From Candidatus Omnitrophota bacterium (GTDB taxonomy: Bacteria; Omnitrophota; Gorgyraeia; Zapsychrales; Fredricksoniimonadaceae), in assembly GCA_013285735.1 (NCBI GenBank), contig JABDGZ010000007.1:1-53630 (forward strand): DNA of 53,630 nt, given 5' to 3'. The notes below the pieces were generated by a model that ran no database searches, had not been told where the DNA came from, and was given only the letters and a program-made list of their open reading frames with translations. This document shows, piece after piece, positions 1 through 8,854 of this stretch. How positions within the stretch are numbered: the stretch's first letter is position 1; each line of letters opens with the position of its first letter. A program made the position numbers and the translations under genes.

Positions 1-548
1 ACAATCGCTGGGGCAAGGGAGCGAGCAGGATTCATTGATGCCCCTGTAATTGGCCCAGCAAAAATAGCTTCCAATGCGACCATGCCTCCAATAGCAACGC
101 CTGCCATCAAGCCCTTCTCCTTGGCTCCTTGGGCCACATGTATAATAACAAACATAAGAAAAAAGGTAAGGATTGTTTCAAAGACGAAATCACCCATTGG
201 TGAAATCAGATTAGGCACAGTAATCCCTAACGTCTTATGCTGGGGGAATATAATTCTTAACAACACACTGGCTGTAAGGCCACCTAATATTTGGCTAATC
301 ACAAAGGGGAATAACTCTTTAAGAGAAAGTCGTTTTGCTAACCAGAATCCAAATGAAACGGCAGGATTAAAATGTGCTCCTGATATTTCACCCAGGGCAT
401 AAATCATGGTCATTATGATTAAACCAAAGACTAAACCAACACCAAGATGGGTAATCACTCCCCCGCAAATATCATTGATGATAATAGCTCCCGTACCAGC
501 AAAGACTAAAGCAAAAGTGCCTATGTATTCACTAAAATATCTGTTCAT
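1..548 (-). CDS. Aquaglyceroporin (MIP family), truncated by window edge
   Basis: Membrane channel of the major intrinsic protein family, here probably an arsenite/glycerol channel because of its operon. Read from the ATG at 548, the first ~180 residues show repeated hydrophobic helices and both half-helix motifs: HFNPAVS about 65 residues in and MNPARS near the visible end. The C-terminus lies beyond position 1. Its start overlaps the stop of arsC (ATGA), so the two are translationally coupled. Pairing of an aquaglyceroporin with ArsC is known from AqpS of Sinorhizobium, where the channel exports arsenite made by the reductase. Function here is inferred from that parallel. Confidence in the family is high; in the substrate, moderate. 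Confidence 0.9.
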   Translation of the reverse strand, partial: MNRYFSEYIGTFALVFAGTGAIIINDICGGVITHLGVGLVFGLIIMTMIYALGEISGAHFNPAVSFGFWLAKRLSLKELFPFVISQILGGLTASVLLRIIFPQHKTLGITVPNLISPMGDFVFETILTFFLMFVIIHVAQGAKEKGLMAGVAIGGMVALEAIFAGPITGASMNPARSLAPAI

Positions 549-991
549 GTTTTATTAGTAGATGTACAAACTTTAACACACCAACCTTCAATCTTCTGCT
601 TTATAGCGTCACGGATAGGTCTTATTTGGTTAAGTTTTTCCTTATGACTTCCCGTGGCCTTTGAAGGGTCAGGGAAGCTCCAATGTAGCCGTTGGGTTAA
701 GCCAGGAAAAATAGGACATCGTTCTGCGCTGGCCTCGTCACAAACAGTAATAACATAGCTAAAATGTTCTCCTCTTTTAAAAAGGTCAAAAACTGCCTGT
801 GTCTTTTTACGGGATATATCAATTCCTTCCTCTTTCATAACTTCAACGACCAACGGATTCAATACACCAGGCTCAAGACCTGCACTTTGGGCTTCAAAGG
901 AATCACCACAGATATGGTTTAACCATGCCTCTGCCATCTGGCTTCTTGCTGAATTGTGAATACAAACAAACAACACCTTTTGTTTAGACAT
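545..991 (-). CDS. arsC: Arsenate reductase, low-molecular-weight phosphatase fold
   Basis: 148 aa cytosolic enzyme that reduces arsenate to arsenite with thioredoxin-type reducing power. The phosphatase P-loop C-x5-R is at residues 10-16 (CIHNSAR), and two further cysteines, C84 and C92, sit in the [12 protein letters not shown] segment, where the thioredoxin-coupled ArsC family has its redox cysteines. They are separated by seven residues, one more than I recall for the staphylococcal enzyme. A PDP motif with the general-acid aspartate follows around residue 105. The gene sits between the DUF134 regulator (3 bp gap) and the aquaglyceroporin (ATGA overlap), forming a three-gene arsenic operon. 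A protein tyrosine phosphatase is the main alternative, but the extra cysteines and the neighbours favour arsenate reductase. Confidence 0.92.
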   Translation of the reverse strand: MSKQKVLFVCIHNSARSQMAEAWLNHICGDSFEAQSAGLEPGVLNPLVVEVMKEEGIDISRKKTQAVFDLFKRGEHFSYVITVCDEASAERCPIFPGLTQRLHWSFPDPSKATGSHKEKLNQIRPIRDAIKQKIEGWCVKVCTSTNKT

Positions 992-994
992 GGC

Positions 995-1291
995 TTATCC
1001 TCCTTTAATGACTTTACAACAGCCACCCTCTATCTTTAATGATTTAATTTCTACTAAGGCTTGAGCAATTTTCTTACGGGCAGATGAGATTATTCTTGAG
1101 ACAGTGGAACGATGGACACGCATTTCTTTAGCGGCCTGTAGCTGGGATAACCCTTCATGGTCTAAAAGCCTTACAGCTTCAAACTCATCCAAGGTTAAGA
1201 CAATGGCATCTTTTGCATTACCTTTTGGCCGAGGCTCAAAATTCCGTTCCGCAGGACTACATTTAACCCAACGTATTTTCTTTGGCCTCAT
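995..1291 (-). CDS. DUF134 helix-turn-helix regulator of the ars operon
   Basis: About 98 aa from the ATG at 1291 (MRPKK...). An upstream GTG at 1309 would add six residues but lies inside a palindrome. The N-terminal MRPKKIRWV and the acidic segment LTLDEFEAVRLLD are typical of the DUF134/UPF0251 family. A sigma-factor-like HTH follows (GLSQLQAAKEMRVHRSTVSR), and the C-terminus has a GGCCKV cysteine pair that could bind metal or metalloid. There is no ArsR or ArsR/SmtB protein here, so this is the likely arsenic-responsive regulator, probably autoregulated through the palindrome at 1304-1319. No Shine-Dalgarno sequence is visible before either start. The family is clear; arsenic sensing is inferred from context. 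Confidence 0.85.
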   Translation of the reverse strand: MRPKKIRWVKCSPAERNFEPRPKGNAKDAIVLTLDEFEAVRLLDHEGLSQLQAAKEMRVHRSTVSRIISSARKKIAQALVEIKSLKIEGGCCKVIKGG

Positions 1292-1303
1292 AATAAATCT
1301 ATT

Positions 1304-1319
1304 ATGCACATACGTGCAT
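1304..1319. promoter_or_regulatory. Palindromic operator candidate upstream of ars operon
   Basis: ATGCAC-ATAC-GTGCAT: perfect 6-bp arms around a 4-bp centre, 13-28 bp upstream of the DUF134 start at 1291. It is placed where a repressor would block transcription of the ars operon. Inferred to be the DUF134 binding site. Confidence 0.5.
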
Positions 1320-1499
1320 TATTATCAAGATAAAAAAGCCTGCATAGGAGGAGGGAGAGGTCTAATTTGCAACGGTCCCATCAATCAATAACACACTCTC
1401 TATGCTTCGATACCCCCTGGTCGGATTTGCCAAAAGTCATTTTCCAGAAAAAACCGGCTGGCCCAATTTTTTTAGGAACTGATTTTTTTGATTACCCTT

Positions 1500-1658
1500 T
1501 TATCTCCTGCGGCCTCCACCTAAAGATAATACAACAATCAGATAGGCAAAAACTAGGCCTGGTATTGCCATGCAAAAAGCGACCACGAGCATGTTGAGCG
1601 CCACCAGATGCCAGTTCTTTTTGATAACTCTATAGTTTATATCTTTATCACCGTACAT
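1500..1658 (-). CDS. Possible 52-aa single-span membrane protein
   Basis: Small open frame reading MYGDKDINYR..., with a charged, amphipathic N-terminus, one clear hydrophobic helix (roughly residues 18-46, rich in Val, Leu, Ala and Phe) and a GGGRRR C-terminus. The topology is plausible for a real small membrane protein: positive charges flank the helix. The ribosome binding site is weak (GAGAT 8-13 nt upstream). It is the only coding candidate I can support in the 520 bp between the ars operon and the first XRE gene; the rest of that stretch shows no other recognisable gene. I do not know a family for it. It could equally be a remnant of a larger protein. Confidence 0.35.
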   Translation of the reverse strand: MYGDKDINYRVIKKNWHLVALNMLVVAFCMAIPGLVFAYLIVVLSLGGGRRR

Positions 1659-1793
1659 ATAATTTTCGGATCTCTATTGTAAGGTTTAGATTAAGTCCTG
1701 CTGCGAAAGAATAAAAATCTATCTTTGAAATTATTGTTGGTAAAAAATATAATAACGCTAAAATAAGTAGTCCCACATTCTAAACAAAGGATA

Positions 1794-1813
1794 ACACCTC
1801 TTTTGAGAGGTGT
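1794..1813. promoter_or_regulatory. Inverted repeat upstream of XRE gene
   Basis: ACACCTC-TTTTGA-GAGGTGT, perfect 7-bp arms ending 30 bp before the XRE start at 1844. It is likely the operator of that regulator. It is not followed by a T-run, so it is not a terminator. The GAGGTGT arm recurs loosely at the second XRE gene (AGGAGGTGT at 11625-11633). Confidence 0.5.
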
Positions 1814-1843
1814 CAAGATACAGACCCTATAGAGACAAAGCGT

Positions 1844-2059
1844 ATGCAAACGGCTATAAATTTAAGATTTTCTAAACGATTACAGGAATTAAGAAAAAAG
1901 CACAAGTATACTCAGCAGGAATTAGCAGATTTAGCAGGTGTCGGCTATAAACACTACCAACGCTATGAAGGTGAAAATCCTCCTCTCGCAAAGCTTGATT
2001 TTGTCGAAAAAATTGCCAAAGCCTTCAAGATAACCCCTTCCAAACTATTGGATTTCTAA
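1844..2059 (+). CDS. XRE-family helix-turn-helix regulator
   Basis: 71 aa protein consisting of a single Cro/C1-type HTH domain: FSKRLQELRKKHKYTQQELADLAGVGYKHYQRYE, then a fourth and fifth helix ending TPSKLLDF. The size and layout match controller-type repressors of restriction and defence loci. It converges on the nine-gene chaperone/kinase operon, ending 12 bp from that operon's last gene. A 7-bp-arm inverted repeat lies just upstream and suggests autoregulation. The initiation region has only a weak SD (AGAGAC). Role as regulator of the adjacent operon is inference. Confidence 0.85.
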   Translation: MQTAINLRFSKRLQELRKKHKYTQQELADLAGVGYKHYQRYEGENPPLAKLDFVEKIAKAFKITPSKLLDF

Positions 2060-2071
2060 AAGCTCTGGATG

Positions 2072-4171
2072 TTATGCTCCAGAGAGAGCTCTCATTTTTC
2101 TTGCTTCATTAATTTCAAAATAAAAATCGAGGGAACTAAAAGTAAGGTGTCTAGTACTCCATAGTTCGCGTTTAAAATCTTCATTTGATCGGACCTCATC
2201 GAGAAGAACTAGAAATTGCGGAATGCTAAGAAACCAGCTATTGAAATAGGGAATCTTATGTTTCACATCTATTTTGCACAACTCGATTTCTTGAGAATAC
2301 AGCTCTCTACATTTTTCGTTTAGTTCATCAAAATCAACCTGATGCTTTGGGTCTACTGCATTGAACTGTGCAGTCGTTACCAATCGCATTAACTGAGCTA
2401 TTACCCTTCGATCCTGAATCCCACCGTAATCTAAAAGTGTAAGCGAGATTCTTTCTATTCCACGATCTTTATGCTCTAGTCGGTATGTTGTTCCAGAAGA
2501 ATCTTCTAAATCCAGGTATCGTTGTTTGCGTATTGCTATTTCATGATTACCAAGCTGAATCTGTGAATCTATTAAACTCTTAGATATATCTACAAGAAGT
2601 TTTACGTCATTTCCTCCCTGGGCCTTCCGTGTAAGAACCTTCGATTTAAGTTCAATGAAAATAATTGCTTCTTTAGTTTCAATTACGCAATCACATTCCC
2701 ACTGCTTCCCGTTATACGAATACTTTCCAGAGGAATAGCTAACATTTCTTGCCACCAATTCCCTTTTTAAGAATCTCTCCCCTGCCAATCCTATTCTTTC
2801 TTGTGTTCTCTCTGAGCCAACATACGATCTTATGACTGAAGCAACCGCCTCATAAAAACCAACACTACACCAAGACAAATCCATTAAACAATAATCTTGT
2901 TCAATTTGTAAAAGAGGTTTGAATTGATAATCAATGGATTCAACTTCATGGGGAATACTAAACTTATGATTGGGCCCAGGTTTAACGTGAGAAAATGCCT
3001 TAAGTATTATTTCGACGACCCCATCATTCACATTTTGAGTATTAGTGATGACATCCTTGGTATTAAAGAATACGGTTTTTTGAGGTGGGGTTAATCGAAG
3101 TATGGCATTTATTACCTCAACAGCCTGTGTCATATTCCATCTCAACTTTTCCTGCATTTCTGAATTATCTACCCAATCGAATAAATTTTGGATCAGTTTA
3201 ACAATATCGGAAGGTCGCAGCTGTCGAATTAAAAACAAGGAATCGTAGAGACTGATTTCCCTTAAAAAATCTATTAATGTATCAACTGTCTGAAATTCAA
3301 TTTCAAACCGAGAGTACGGCTGAACATCATATAAACAACCAAGAGCTATTAATTCATCCTTAAATCTTTCTATGACTTCTTGGGTCAGCTCACCACCAAT
3401 TAAATTATTCGCTTTTATACATAGATTTAGAACATACCCTAAGGGTATTTGAGCAGAAACTTCCTGGCCTGTATTAGGACAGTTTCGACAAAGATGATAT
3501 CTCCCTAACGCCGAATCAAATCTTTCTGAAAGTTTGATAAAAATGTGAACGGCCATCTTGAGTCCTCCGAGACTACGAAGATCTTTCTCAATAGACTCAA
3601 TCAACACTTTCAATTGATCATCCGGCAATTGAAAACGCCCACTCTCAACAGATAATCCATCAAAGCTATGTTCATTTAACCAAATCAATCCCTTAGCGGG
3701 TTTTGATAATCTGGGGAATCTAAGTTCGTTATCTGCATTTGTGTATTGATTTGGATATGGCGACCTCAAGATAAGTACATCCTTAATCAATTTAATCGCA
3801 TCTTTCCATTCTTTATTCTTATCAAAGAATAGAAACCTCTGATTCTTTTGTAATTTTCTTGATGCTTCTTTAAGGGTATCCGCAACAGAAAGATAACTAA
3901 CCAGATCCGACCTCTCGATTATCTGCTGTCGAACCAGCTGCTTAAATAATAGCCAAAAATCTCTAGAGTAAAACCCTTCATTTGAGGTCACAAGTGTTTC
4001 TACGATTCGACTCTCAAGGTGGCTTATAACATGATTCACGGTCAAGGATGAGCCAATAGACATTTCAAAATGGTTATACAATTTCGACAAGTCTACTGGG
4101 TAAGCCTCCAATGAAGGCTTTACTGAATCAACGATGCTCTTAAATTGTTCCTCTTGGATCATATTCTTCAA
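2072..4171 (-). CDS. Large protein with PD-(D/E)XK nuclease-like domain
   Basis: 699 aa, last gene of the chaperone/kinase operon. Residues 1-440 are mainly helical with no domain I recognise; they include CRNCPNTG near residue 228. Residues about 455-560 carry a nuclease-like signature: GERFLKREL (E465), WECDCVIE (D494), and FIELKSK (E507-x-K509), with a Tyr/Gly-rich turn before the ECD. This order, E ... D ... ExK, is the PD-(D/E)XK/NERD arrangement, so DNA or RNA cleavage is a fair inference. No signal peptide or membrane helix is apparent. A 52-bp gap separates it from the zinc-ribbon protein upstream, so it may have its own translation signal. It is the most likely effector of the operon. 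Confidence 0.65.
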   Translation of the reverse strand: MKNMIQEEQFKSIVDSVKPSLEAYPVDLSKLYNHFEMSIGSSLTVNHVISHLESRIVETLVTSNEGFYSRDFWLLFKQLVRQQIIERSDLVSYLSVADTLKEASRKLQKNQRFLFFDKNKEWKDAIKLIKDVLILRSPYPNQYTNADNELRFPRLSKPAKGLIWLNEHSFDGLSVESGRFQLPDDQLKVLIESIEKDLRSLGGLKMAVHIFIKLSERFDSALGRYHLCRNCPNTGQEVSAQIPLGYVLNLCIKANNLIGGELTQEVIERFKDELIALGCLYDVQPYSRFEIEFQTVDTLIDFLREISLYDSLFLIRQLRPSDIVKLIQNLFDWVDNSEMQEKLRWNMTQAVEVINAILRLTPPQKTVFFNTKDVITNTQNVNDGVVEIILKAFSHVKPGPNHKFSIPHEVESIDYQFKPLLQIEQDYCLMDLSWCSVGFYEAVASVIRSYVGSERTQERIGLAGERFLKRELVARNVSYSSGKYSYNGKQWECDCVIETKEAIIFIELKSKVLTRKAQGGNDVKLLVDISKSLIDSQIQLGNHEIAIRKQRYLDLEDSSGTTYRLEHKDRGIERISLTLLDYGGIQDRRVIAQLMRLVTTAQFNAVDPKHQVDFDELNEKCRELYSQEIELCKIDVKHKIPYFNSWFLSIPQFLVLLDEVRSNEDFKRELWSTRHLTFSSLDFYFEINEARKMRALSGA

Positions 4172-4223
4172 TCAAGGTCTTTGTGTATTTTAGTTTTGAA
4201 GGACTTCGTAGGAATGATGGAAT

Positions 4224-4949
4224 TTATTTACTACAATGGGCAGCTAAATAATCATTATACGCATTAATGCTGGCATTATAATCGTCTATCCTTTTCTGAA
4301 GCGCATCCCAATCATTATTATATGATGATTTTTTACTATTATATTCATCGACCTTTTGATTATATGAATCGATTTCATATTGAGGCGAGTCAGATGTTAT
4401 TCCCATGTTGTTCATGTCAGTCATTAAATTATCGAGTTCTTCCTTACGCACCTTCAAGTCAGCCTGAGTACTTTCAATAGATTCTTTTTCAGAATCAGGA
4501 GGATTTAATAATGCCGCCTGATTATGATAATACTGCGAACAACTATAGGAACCGTCAGTTACAACACCGTTTGATTCGGTAGAATAGTTTGGAGAAGGAT
4601 TGTAAGACGATGTTGTTGATGTAGGGGTTGAATAATTAGAGTGATACCTATTATTTTTAGTATATGAGCATAACAATACCAAAAGAAGAAGCCATACCCA
4701 AAAATGCTTCCAAAGAAACCTATAAAACCAAACAAGACCACTCCACAACATTACAAAAATATTCTTAGAATTTGAAGTTTTTCCCTTTCCTGATTTCTTT
4801 ATTGAAGCTGATCGACCTTTCTGGTCGGCACTAGCTGACGTTTCATTCTTTGATTTGGTATCTTCCGTGACCTGCTCCCTACAATATGGACAAAATTTTG
4901 TCTCATTTGGTAAGTCTCTTTCACAACATTTACATACTGCTGTGGTCAT
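4224..4949 (-). CDS. Zinc-ribbon, single-TM, coiled-coil protein
   Basis: 241 aa. An N-terminal zinc ribbon (CKCCERDLP...CPYC, residues 6-22) is followed by a Lys/Ser-rich linker, a hydrophobic helix around residues 65-95 rich in Trp, Phe and Leu, a Ser/Thr/Asn/Tyr-rich low-complexity stretch, and a C-terminal region (about 150-240) of heptad-like coiled coil interrupted by YN and DY motifs. The C-terminus would lie across the membrane from the ribbon. The start overlaps the FHA gene stop by 4 bp (ATGA). Unknown function. Membrane anchoring plus a phospho-reader neighbour suggests a sensor or scaffold; this is inference. Confidence 0.7.
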   Translation of the reverse strand: MTTAVCKCCERDLPNETKFCPYCREQVTEDTKSKNETSASADQKGRSASIKKSGKGKTSNSKNIFVMLWSGLVWFYRFLWKHFWVWLLLLVLLCSYTKNNRYHSNYSTPTSTTSSYNPSPNYSTESNGVVTDGSYSCSQYYHNQAALLNPPDSEKESIESTQADLKVRKEELDNLMTDMNNMGITSDSPQYEIDSYNQKVDEYNSKKSSYNNDWDALQKRIDDYNASINAYNDYLAAHCSK

Positions 4950-5311
4950 TTTTTATCTCCAAAAAAAACGTCATCATCTGAACCGCTTAAATTTCTCTTT
5001 ATTTCCTTTATTAAAAATACTGCTTCAGTATTGCCAAACTTGATCTTATCGTTATTCTTTAACTCAGATTTTTGTTCTACCTTAACGCCATTTAAATAGG
5101 TCCCATTCGTACTTTTTAAGTCCTCTAGAACATATTTATTCTTATCCTTAAAGATTCGAGCATGTTTTCTTGAACAAAAGGAGTCATAAGGAATTTGAAC
5201 GGACGAATTCTCCTCACGGCCAATAATAACGGGCTCCGTAGATTTAATAGCAAACCTATGCCCTTGCATCGGCCCTTCTGTTATTAGTAAAAAAACCACC
5301 TCAATATCCAT
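4946..5311 (-). CDS. FHA-domain phosphothreonine-binding protein
   Basis: About 121 aa from the ATG at 5311, which overlaps the kinase stop (TGATG). A longer form from 5335 would overlap the kinase gene by 25 bp and has no better RBS. The forkhead-associated fold is clear: the GR motif (VIIGRE), the SRKHAR motif and the STNGTYLNG motif are all present in the usual spacing, so the phosphothreonine pocket is intact. A short acidic tail follows. In bacteria FHA proteins read phosphorylation by Hanks-type kinases. The adjacent upstream kinase gene is the obvious partner, with the zinc-ribbon membrane protein downstream. Confidence 0.92.
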   Translation of the reverse strand: MDIEVVFLLITEGPMQGHRFAIKSTEPVIIGREENSSVQIPYDSFCSRKHARIFKDKNKYVLEDLKSTNGTYLNGVKVEQKSELKNNDKIKFGNTEAVFLIKEIKRNLSGSDDDVFFGDKK

Positions 5312-6372
5312 CACATCATTATTCCCTTTTTCCAACCCGATAAAATAGGTCCATATTTCGATAACAATTCCGACTTCTTGCCCGATGCTTGTTTAGAAAT
5401 TACCTCTTCTAATATCTCAACTGCTTTTGAGAGTGTTGCATATTGTTTACCTAAAGACATTGCCTGATTTATTGCACCGTTTATACCTTTGGAACTATTT
5501 TCTTCATATTCAACGAGGGCCTCTAAAAAGGAACCCGCATCTTGATATCGGTCTTTCATATCTACAGCTAATGCTTTAAGAACAATTGCATCAATTTCTT
5601 TATCTAAATCTTTGTTAAAGTTTGATGGCGGAGGAGGCATTTTACTACGTGAAGCTTTAATAGCTGCCTCAGCTACGGCCTTTTGCGTATACGTTTCTTC
5701 AGGCATCACGTATGGTGGAACTCCAGTTAGCATCATATAAAAAACGATGCCAGCAGAAAAAACGTCACTGGCTGGAGATTCATAATTCCAAAAAGCTTCA
5801 GGTGGCATATATGCAAGCGTGCCACCCGCTGTTATGAGCTTTGTTTCAGAATCTACGTGCCGGGCAAGACCAAAATCACCAACTTTTGCACAGAATTTAC
5901 CTTCTTGGATTAAAAGTAATATATTGTTTGGTTTTATATCCCGATGAACCACTGGAGGAGTCATCTTATGAGCTTGTGCCAATCCCCTACAGATATCCTT
6001 TTGCAAATTTAAGGCCTCATTTATAGACAACCTTACTTTATTATCGATATATTGAGCTAAATTAGGCCCGTTGACAAACTCCGTAGCTATATAGTTAAAA
6101 CGTCGTGAATCATAACGGAATGAATTAGCTTCAAAAACCCTTACTACATTTTCTTGAGCAATTTTAGAAAGAATAAAAGCCTCATTAAATAATTCTGCCT
6201 CTTGATCCATTGATATACTTCCAGGATGAAAAATCTTTATTGCCTGAATTCCAAGATACTTATGACGAACCTTATATACCGCACCAAATGCCCCCTGCCC
6301 AAGGAATGCGTCAATGGTATAGGTTTCCTTTATTTCTAGAAAACGTGGTAATCTTTCAATCTCATAACTCAT
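5311..6372 (-). CDS. Hanks-type Ser/Thr protein kinase
   Basis: 353 aa, cytosolic, with no transmembrane segment. A glycine-rich loop LGQGAFGAV at 24-32, ATP lysine K46 (AIKIF), catalytic HRDIKPNN at 143-150, DFG at 166-168 and an APE-equivalent PPEAFW around 191 show a complete, active kinase. Residues beyond about 290 form a short helical tail with no PASTA or other sensor domain. It lies 2 bp downstream of the Hsp70 gene and its stop overlaps the FHA start. Likely substrates are operon partners such as Hsp70, the J-like protein or the nuclease-like protein. That is inference; there is no companion phosphatase in the cluster. Confidence 0.93.
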   Translation of the reverse strand: MSYEIERLPRFLEIKETYTIDAFLGQGAFGAVYKVRHKYLGIQAIKIFHPGSISMDQEAELFNEAFILSKIAQENVVRVFEANSFRYDSRRFNYIATEFVNGPNLAQYIDNKVRLSINEALNLQKDICRGLAQAHKMTPPVVHRDIKPNNILLLIQEGKFCAKVGDFGLARHVDSETKLITAGGTLAYMPPEAFWNYESPASDVFSAGIVFYMMLTGVPPYVMPEETYTQKAVAEAAIKASRSKMPPPPSNFNKDLDKEIDAIVLKALAVDMKDRYQDAGSFLEALVEYEENSSKGINGAINQAMSLGKQYATLSKAVEILEEVISKQASGKKSELLSKYGPILSGWKKGIMM

Positions 6373-6374
6373 TG

Positions 6375-8843
6375 TTATCTTATCCCTGCATCACTAACTT
6401 TATTCTGAATATTATCCTGGGTATCTTTGGGCATGAGTCCCCAAATTTGCCACATGATACTCTTTAAAGAATCGAAATCTTGTCTCTGAAGCGCTATCCG
6501 ACCTTCATTAATTAAACTTTGAGCTTTTACAGGATCGGTATATGAATAATTGCCACTTTTCACCTCTTGGAACACACCAATCCAAAAATCAGATTGGTCA
6601 AATGTAATTTTCCAATGAAGATTGTTTAATTCATCAATAAAATGGCTTAATTTCTTTACATCTTTAGAACCTATAGCTTTTTCACATTCAATTTTTAATG
6701 ATTCAAAACGATCTTTATCTTGTTGCTTACCACGGGTCTCCACTAAAGGTTTCACATTCTTGAGAGCTTCATCATAACTTGCCATAAGAGACGGCCATTT
6801 AGTGAGACTCTCTAAAGAATCTAAAGCAATCTGTAAATCCTTTAATCTCCTATCAGCCTTTTCTGCTGCATCAGGATCGCCTCCTTGGGCAGCATTAATA
6901 TCCGACTCTAATTCTTCCACTTTGGAAGAAATATGTCCTTCTCCTAACCTTTCAACTAAATCACTATTACCTGAACTTTGAATTTTACCTTTTATTTCTT
7001 GATAACGACTACTTTCTTCCTTTAAATCTTTGGCTAACTTCTGGGCATCTGGTTTAGGAGAAACTTTATTTACTAAAACATCATCGAACTTTGCATCAAT
7101 ACATTCAATATATGCTGAGATCTTTGGGCTCCTATCCTTATCGATGCTTAGAACAATGTCTATATTTTGATTCTCAGGAACCGTCTTTTTAATCATTGTT
7201 CCACTAATTATAAGCTCACCGACACGGCGATTCCTTTTAGCAAACTCACTTTCTCCTTCACAAACTATAATCTTAATTTCACCGTTTTCATTTGGTTTTA
7301 GTGTTTTGACCGCTTTATATGTCTTCATCTTACCTCTTGCTGGTAACGTAATGCCACGCTCCAAATGCTTATCGAATGAACCATCTTCTAATTCAAGACC
7401 AATTGAGCGTGTCAACGTTGCCTCACCGACAGAAATACCCTGAGTAATAGTAAAATTATCTGGATCACAGGGTATAGAATTACCCGCATTATCAACAATT
7501 GATACACTGAATGAATTTAATTTCTTTTCCGATAACGGCACTGTTAATACAAATGCTCCATTTTGAAGTGCGACTAAACCGCTTTGCCAATGTCCGTCAT
7601 TTCGACGGAGCTGAACCTGACAACCAGCGGGCGCACCTTCTAATTTCCCTGCAACATGCGTCTCAATTTCTATAGTCATGGGTGAATAATTCAATTTTAA
7701 CGAATGTTTTGACTTATCTTTTATGACTAAATCATCCGGCAACATTTGAGTTGCCGCATAAATAGCAGCTCCTTGTGCAACGACCGTTAAAGGATTGATT
7801 CGGAATTCAACTGGAATACCAAGCTCGTCCTTTAATCTTTGTCGAATTATAGGAGTTTTTGTTGGTCCTCCTACCAATAAAATATTAACGATGTCGGATG
7901 GTATTAATTGTTGTTGTTTTAATGCCGACTTCAATAGATCAACGGTCTTTATAACATAGTCCTCTATCAGATCTTCATACTGCTTTCTGGTGATAGGTAT
8001 ATTTATAGAAATTTCCCTGCCGTCTTTATCTTTATACCGGGAATCTATGGTTATTTCCGCCTTGTCACTATTAGAGAGCTCAATTTTTGCTTTTTCACTC
8101 TCAGCCTTCAAAACAGAATTTAAAGACTGATACGTTAGATTTGTTCTATTTAAATTTGGCAAATTATATTCTTTAGCAAGAATAGGATGGATAAAGCGCT
8201 CAACGATCCTCCAATCAAAATCTTTACCTCCCAAATAATTATCTCCACAATGATCGACAACTGTTAATCGCCCTTCCTTTGCAGACATGATTGCAATATC
8301 AAAAGTGCCCCCACCCAAGTCATATACTACCCAATAACCTTTAGGCATGTTTTCAATAAACCCATAAGCAATTGATGCTGCAACAGGTTCTTGCAACAGA
8401 GGAGAATATTCAATACCTGCCAATTTAGCAGCTCTCTTTGTCGCTTCACATTGTATATCTTCAAAGTTACATGGAACTGTTATTACAGCGGCAATAACAT
8501 CCTCATCATAACTATTTCGAGCTGTCGCTCTCAAATTCTTTAATACTTCAGCTGACATTTCCTCCGGGGTTAAAGTACGTCCTGAAGCTTTAAAACTGCC
8601 CGTCTGATGTGTCCCCATCCACCGTTTAAATTCAATAAAGGTATTCTCAGGATCGCTAACATGACGTTCGTATGCCTTCCTTCCGATAATAACTTCGCCT
8701 TTCTCTGTCAGCCTGACTACCGAAGGTGTGAACTCCTCTTCATAGTTATTCTTAAGAACCCTGACCTCACCGTTATGCATACAAGCAACTTCAGAATTAG
8801 TGGTGCCCAAATCAATACCAAAGTCTATGGTTCTTCTGGCCAT
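6375..8843 (-). CDS. Hsp70 (DnaK-type) chaperone with inserted domain
   Basis: 822 aa, longer than a usual DnaK (about 600-640). Nucleotide-binding domain at about 1-370: DLGTTNS at 11-17, YDLGGGTFDIAI at 174-185, and LLVGGPTKTP at 322-331. About 85 residues (385-468), resembling a beta-sandwich/Ig-like domain, are inserted before the substrate-binding beta domain, which begins at GISVGEATLTRSIGLEL (about 469). The C-terminal 230 residues are a long helical/coiled-coil lid without the usual EEVD-like tail. The gene follows a GrpE-like and a J-like gene, forming a private Hsp70 machine within the operon. It is not the housekeeping dnaK, judging by architecture and neighbours. Confidence 0.93.
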   Translation of the reverse strand: MARRTIDFGIDLGTTNSEVACMHNGEVRVLKNNYEEEFTPSVVRLTEKGEVIIGRKAYERHVSDPENTFIEFKRWMGTHQTGSFKASGRTLTPEEMSAEVLKNLRATARNSYDEDVIAAVITVPCNFEDIQCEATKRAAKLAGIEYSPLLQEPVAASIAYGFIENMPKGYWVVYDLGGGTFDIAIMSAKEGRLTVVDHCGDNYLGGKDFDWRIVERFIHPILAKEYNLPNLNRTNLTYQSLNSVLKAESEKAKIELSNSDKAEITIDSRYKDKDGREISINIPITRKQYEDLIEDYVIKTVDLLKSALKQQQLIPSDIVNILLVGGPTKTPIIRQRLKDELGIPVEFRINPLTVVAQGAAIYAATQMLPDDLVIKDKSKHSLKLNYSPMTIEIETHVAGKLEGAPAGCQVQLRRNDGHWQSGLVALQNGAFVLTVPLSEKKLNSFSVSIVDNAGNSIPCDPDNFTITQGISVGEATLTRSIGLELEDGSFDKHLERGITLPARGKMKTYKAVKTLKPNENGEIKIIVCEGESEFAKRNRRVGELIISGTMIKKTVPENQNIDIVLSIDKDRSPKISAYIECIDAKFDDVLVNKVSPKPDAQKLAKDLKEESSRYQEIKGKIQSSGNSDLVERLGEGHISSKVEELESDINAAQGGDPDAAEKADRRLKDLQIALDSLESLTKWPSLMASYDEALKNVKPLVETRGKQQDKDRFESLKIECEKAIGSKDVKKLSHFIDELNNLHWKITFDQSDFWIGVFQEVKSGNYSYTDPVKAQSLINEGRIALQRQDFDSLKSIMWQIWGLMPKDTQDNIQNKVSDAGIR

Positions 8844-8854
8844 ATCGTTCCCCT

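Noticed and set aside
1367-1597. Plus-strand open frame between the ars operon and the first XRE gene
   Set aside because: No SD, irregular codon use, no recognisable domain; it overlaps a better minus-strand small membrane frame.
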